Positions 61,452 to 64,000 of a DNA stretch of 64,000 bases are shown here, piece by piece (within the stretch, counting starts at the first letter, position 1; every line of letters starts with the position of its first letter). The stretch covers positions 30,477 to 94,476 of the forward strand of contig NZ_LR027860.1 of the NCBI RefSeq assembly GCF_900607235.1, read 5' to 3'. The DNA comes from Olivibacter jilunii (GTDB lineage Bacteria; Bacteroidota; Bacteroidia; Sphingobacteriales; Sphingobacteriaceae). The notes under the pieces are model-generated. The model worked only from the letters and a program-made list of their open reading frames with translations, was not told the origin of the DNA and searched no databases. A program made the translations under genes and the position numbers.

Positions 61452-62948
61452 AATTTAAAGCTTTTCTAATTGATGTAATTCTTATCTTTTCGTCTTTTCT
61501 TTCATTTGCACAATTCAAAATCAGCGGTTCTGTGATCGGCGATAAGGAGGTGAATCTAAAATTGGACGTCCCGGTAATCTACGATCTCGACCCATTAAAT
61601 GCAAAAGAAATAGCTGTTGAAAGCAACGGGAACTTCAGCGTCAACATCCCACTAACAGACCGACGATTTATTGCTCTTCATCTTGATAACGATCAAATAC
61701 TTCTATTCGTCCAGCCTCACGAAGATTTATTTTTAGTGATCAATAGTAACAATAGAACGATTGCGGACTTCAAAGGAAGTCTGGCGGATGAGAACTACTT
61801 ACTGCAAGCTATTGGTTTTAACAAAACTCCTTTTTTCATGGAACAGCAAGGAGGAAAGTATAACTATGCATCTACAACGGCTGAAGAAATACAAAGCATG
61901 GTAGTTAAACCGTGGTTTAAAGAACGTGAGGAAAAGTTACTGCGTATAACACAGAGCTCGATCTCTCAAGCAAACAAGGAGCTTTTTAAAAATGAGGTGC
62001 GATTCCATGCGCTAGCAAGCTTGACAGATTTTACAGGGTCAATTGTCCGTTGGAGGAAAAGCGAATGGAGAAATTTTCAGCTGGCATTATACGATACCTG
62101 TGTCACCGAATCTGGAGGAACAGTATCATGGTCTTCAATACTATAAATTCATTGACCGATACATTAGTTATATGCAATCCAAAGCGCTTGATCAATACTT
62201 AAAGGACACAACAATCAGCCGTCTGCTTTTTTTCAATTTAAGTTTAGACAGCATAATGAGGCTAGCTAAAGTAAATGGTGAAAACTATGTGGCATGGTTG
62301 TCTGTTAAACAAAATGTCAGTCGTGCTACTGCTGAAAGGTATCTTGCGCAGCAAATCCTAAACAGCTATCGCTATAAGGATTTAAAATCGATGAAAATTT
62401 TAATGGTTGATTTTGAAGCATATTTTGCCGATAGTCGTTATTTACCCCATCTCCGGACTTGCATAGCGAAGCTTGATGAAAAATTGATGGCTAATAAGCG
62501 TAACGCTTCTATTAAATTTTTTAATGAAGGCAACCATATAAAATCTATTTACGAAATCATCAAACGATATCGAGGGAAAGTGGTGTATTTAGCTATTTGG
62601 GGAACCTGGTGCGGCCCCTGTAAAGTAGAATTATCTTACACATCGCAATTAAAAGATAAATTTAACAATAAAGATATTGTTTTTATATATTTAGACATGG
62701 ACGACGACGACAAAGAGGATGAATGGCGTAATTTTGTCTGGATTAGTAATCTACAAGTCCTCCATATACGTATGAATAATGAGCATATTCAGCGAATCTG
62801 GGCAGAGCTTCTTCCAACCGGGGACGGTCTACGCGGATTATATCCTAGTTATTTTATATTTGACAAAAATGGAATCTTGATCAAAGAGAAGGCAAAGCGT
62901 CCGAGTGATCAGCAACTACTCTATACACAACTGGAAAAACACCTATGA
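61448..62948 (+). pseudogene. TlpA-like thioredoxin-family protein interrupted by a frameshift near 62099
   Basis: Two overlapping frames together make one protein. Frame 1 (61448-62146) encodes a signal peptide and DUF4369-like N-terminal domain up to FQLALYDT at about residue 217. Frame 2 (from the overlap to 62948) continues as VSPNLEEQYHGLQYYKF and ends with a thioredoxin fold containing GTWCGPCK, an intact CxxC. Removing one base (T at 62099 in ACCTGTGTCACCG) joins them into GATACC-GTGTCACCG. The whole would be about 499 residues, the usual size of Bacteroidota TlpA/DUF4369 fusions. It may be a mutation, a sequencing error or programmed shifting. It sits inside a kinase-regulator operon. 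Confidence 0.8.
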
Positions 62949-62949
62949 T

Positions 62950-63627
62950 ATGATTAAAGCAATCGCTATCGATGATGAGCCTATAGCCTTAGGTATTATA
63001 CAAAAGCTTGCAGAGAAAGTACCTTTTCTGCAAATAGATAGTACATTTACTAATGCTTATCAGGCCATAGAATACTTGCAAGTGGAAAAAGTAGATCTAT
63101 TGTTTTTAGATATAAAAATGCCTGACATTTCAGGTATCGACTTTTATGATGGCTTATATAAAAAACCCTTCGTAATATTTACAACCGCTTATGCAGAACA
63201 CGCTCTAAAAGGCTTTGACCTAGATGCAGTGGATTATCTTTTAAAGCCCTTCTCCGTCACTCGTTTCTTGAAAGCATGTCATAAGGCTAAGAATCTCTTA
63301 CAAGTAAAAAATGGCGTTACCGAAATGTCTCACGCTATTTTAGTTAAAAGCGGTATAGAACAAATCCGCCTATATCTGAACGATCTGCTTTATATAGAAG
63401 CAACTGGCAATTATGTCAGTTTTGTATGTAAAAACGAAATTGTCAATAGTCGGATGACCTTAACCGAGTGTGAAGAGTTGCTTCCTAAAAGTCGTTTTAT
63501 CCGCATTCATAGATCATTTATCGTAAATACAGACGCGGTAACGAAAATCGAACGTCATCAATTAACCGCTCAAGGCTATATTCTTCCCATTTCATCTTCG
63601 TATAAAAACAAGTTGCCTAGGCTTTAA
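62950..63627 (+). CDS. LytTR-family response regulator (partner of the kinase at 59982)
   Basis: 225 residues from ATG 62950, one base after the TlpA-like stop; the in-frame ATG at 62905 lies inside it. Receiver: IDDEPIALG, phospho-acceptor Asp in LLFLDIKMPDISG, TTAYAEHALKGF, LLKPFSVTRFL. LytTR domain: IRLYLNDLLYIEATGNYVSFV, LPKSRFIRIHRSFIVNTDAV, and the end ILPISSSYKNKL. Confidence 0.93.
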   Translation: MIKAIAIDDEPIALGIIQKLAEKVPFLQIDSTFTNAYQAIEYLQVEKVDLLFLDIKMPDISGIDFYDGLYKKPFVIFTTAYAEHALKGFDLDAVDYLLKPFSVTRFLKACHKAKNLLQVKNGVTEMSHAILVKSGIEQIRLYLNDLLYIEATGNYVSFVCKNEIVNSRMTLTECEELLPKSRFIRIHRSFIVNTDAVTKIERHQLTAQGYILPISSSYKNKLPRL

Positions 63628-63728
63628 TAGAAATTGGCAAATCATGCATACTAGCCTGTATTGTCCATCGATGGATTCGAAAGGTACAGAAGCCAATTAT
63701 CTCAAATTAATACAACTGGTTCAAGCGT

Positions 63729-64000
63729 TCAACTAATTATATCTGTATCAACAGGTTGATATCCAAGGCATCTACTTATACTTAGTATTTGTCCTTTATG
63801 ATGAAACTCATGAGTAATAACATGGCTAAATAGGTGAAAAGGACTTAGTGTACATAGACGGCCATTTCGCATAAAAGTAACGCCCAATTTTTTCTGCCTG
63901 CTTTTTTTTATGAAGGCATCAACATGAGCATCTATGTCCAAATAGATAGGAATAATGTCTTTCATAGAGCTAACCACTTCCTCCTTCAAAAAATCCGTGT
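63729..64000 (-). CDS. DinB-family protein, partial (N-terminus outside window)
   Basis: The visible 90 residues run from the right edge to a TAA at 63729-63731. The only start-like codon inside is a TTG at 63989, and the frame is open beyond it (TDF before LKEEVVSSM), so the gene is truncated. The C-terminal half has SPFHLFSHVITHEFHHKGQILSISRCLGY, with the His residues of the DinB four-helix metal site (HVITHEFHH). DinB-like proteins are metal-dependent thiol-transferase-type enzymes or stress proteins. Confidence 0.85.
   Translation of the reverse strand, partial: TDFLKEEVVSSMKDIIPIYLDIDAHVDAFIKKSRQKKLGVTFMRNGRLCTLSPFHLFSHVITHEFHHKGQILSISRCLGYQPVDTDIIS

Noticed and set aside
1-64000. rRNA or tRNA genes, insertion sequences
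   Set aside because: None could be recognised by eye; no transposase-like protein or rRNA motif was seen. A covariance-model scan would be needed for a firm statement on tRNAs.

Overview
The window looks like a Bacteroidota chromosome of the Sphingobacteriaceae type (Sphingobacterium/Pedobacter/Olivibacter-like). The evidence is a SusC/SusD pair, LytS/LytTR two-component systems, a beta-propeller sensor kinase, TAnnTTTG-type -7 promoter boxes, almost no Shine-Dalgarno sites and an AT-leaning base composition. No rRNA, tRNA, CRISPR array or insertion sequence was recognised.

Layout. 1-7.4 kb (minus): an operon of a phage tail-collar (MdpB-like) protein, a substrate-binding protein without a signal peptide, and a giant secreted protein with cadherin-like domains and at least thirteen 71-residue MBG-type repeats that runs off the left edge. 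7.6-11.3 kb: a propeller histidine kinase and its LuxR-type regulator. 11.5-17.9 kb: two GH43 glycosidases, a sulfatase, a degenerate thioredoxin-like lipoprotein and a YdeI-like protein. 17.9-26.7 kb: a Crp/Fnr regulator, IlvD, outer-membrane phospholipase A and a SusC/SusD pair closed by a perfect 20-bp hairpin. 26.8-34.9 kb: AsmA-like protein, divergent HxlR/SDR pair, DoxX-like protein, two P460-type proteins (one a fusion with a haem-binding domain) and a LytTR/LytS pair. 35.3-40.1 kb: three exported alpha/beta hydrolases, a small secreted unknown, and a membrane protein paired with a sulfite-oxidase-like molybdoenzyme. 40.4-42.3 kb: single-domain receiver, NUDIX protein, TetR regulator.

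43.0-48.5 kb holds the most interesting locus: a 51-codon Ser/Thr-rich peptide gene, a stand-alone receiver, and a full-length LanB-type dehydratase, with a LytTR regulator and LytS-like kinase converging on its 3' end. No LanC cyclase, protease or transporter is next to it, and the Ser/Thr-rich C-terminus of the peptide has no Cys. This suggests a minimal, possibly non-lanthionine RiPP system.

48.5-52.3 kb carries small regulatory and stress genes (two cold-shock-like proteins, a primary-like sigma factor, small basic peptide) and a structured non-coding stretch. 52.8-64 kb carries two fatty-acid desaturases, a DUF1080 protein, a CAT-like acetyltransferase divergent from an AraC regulator, a WG-repeat-like lipoprotein, a DedA protein, a kinase/TlpA/LytTR operon in which the TlpA-like gene is frameshifted, and a truncated DinB gene at the right edge.

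Coordinates are read from the sequence. Family assignments rest on recognised motifs and overall resemblance and were not confirmed by database search.
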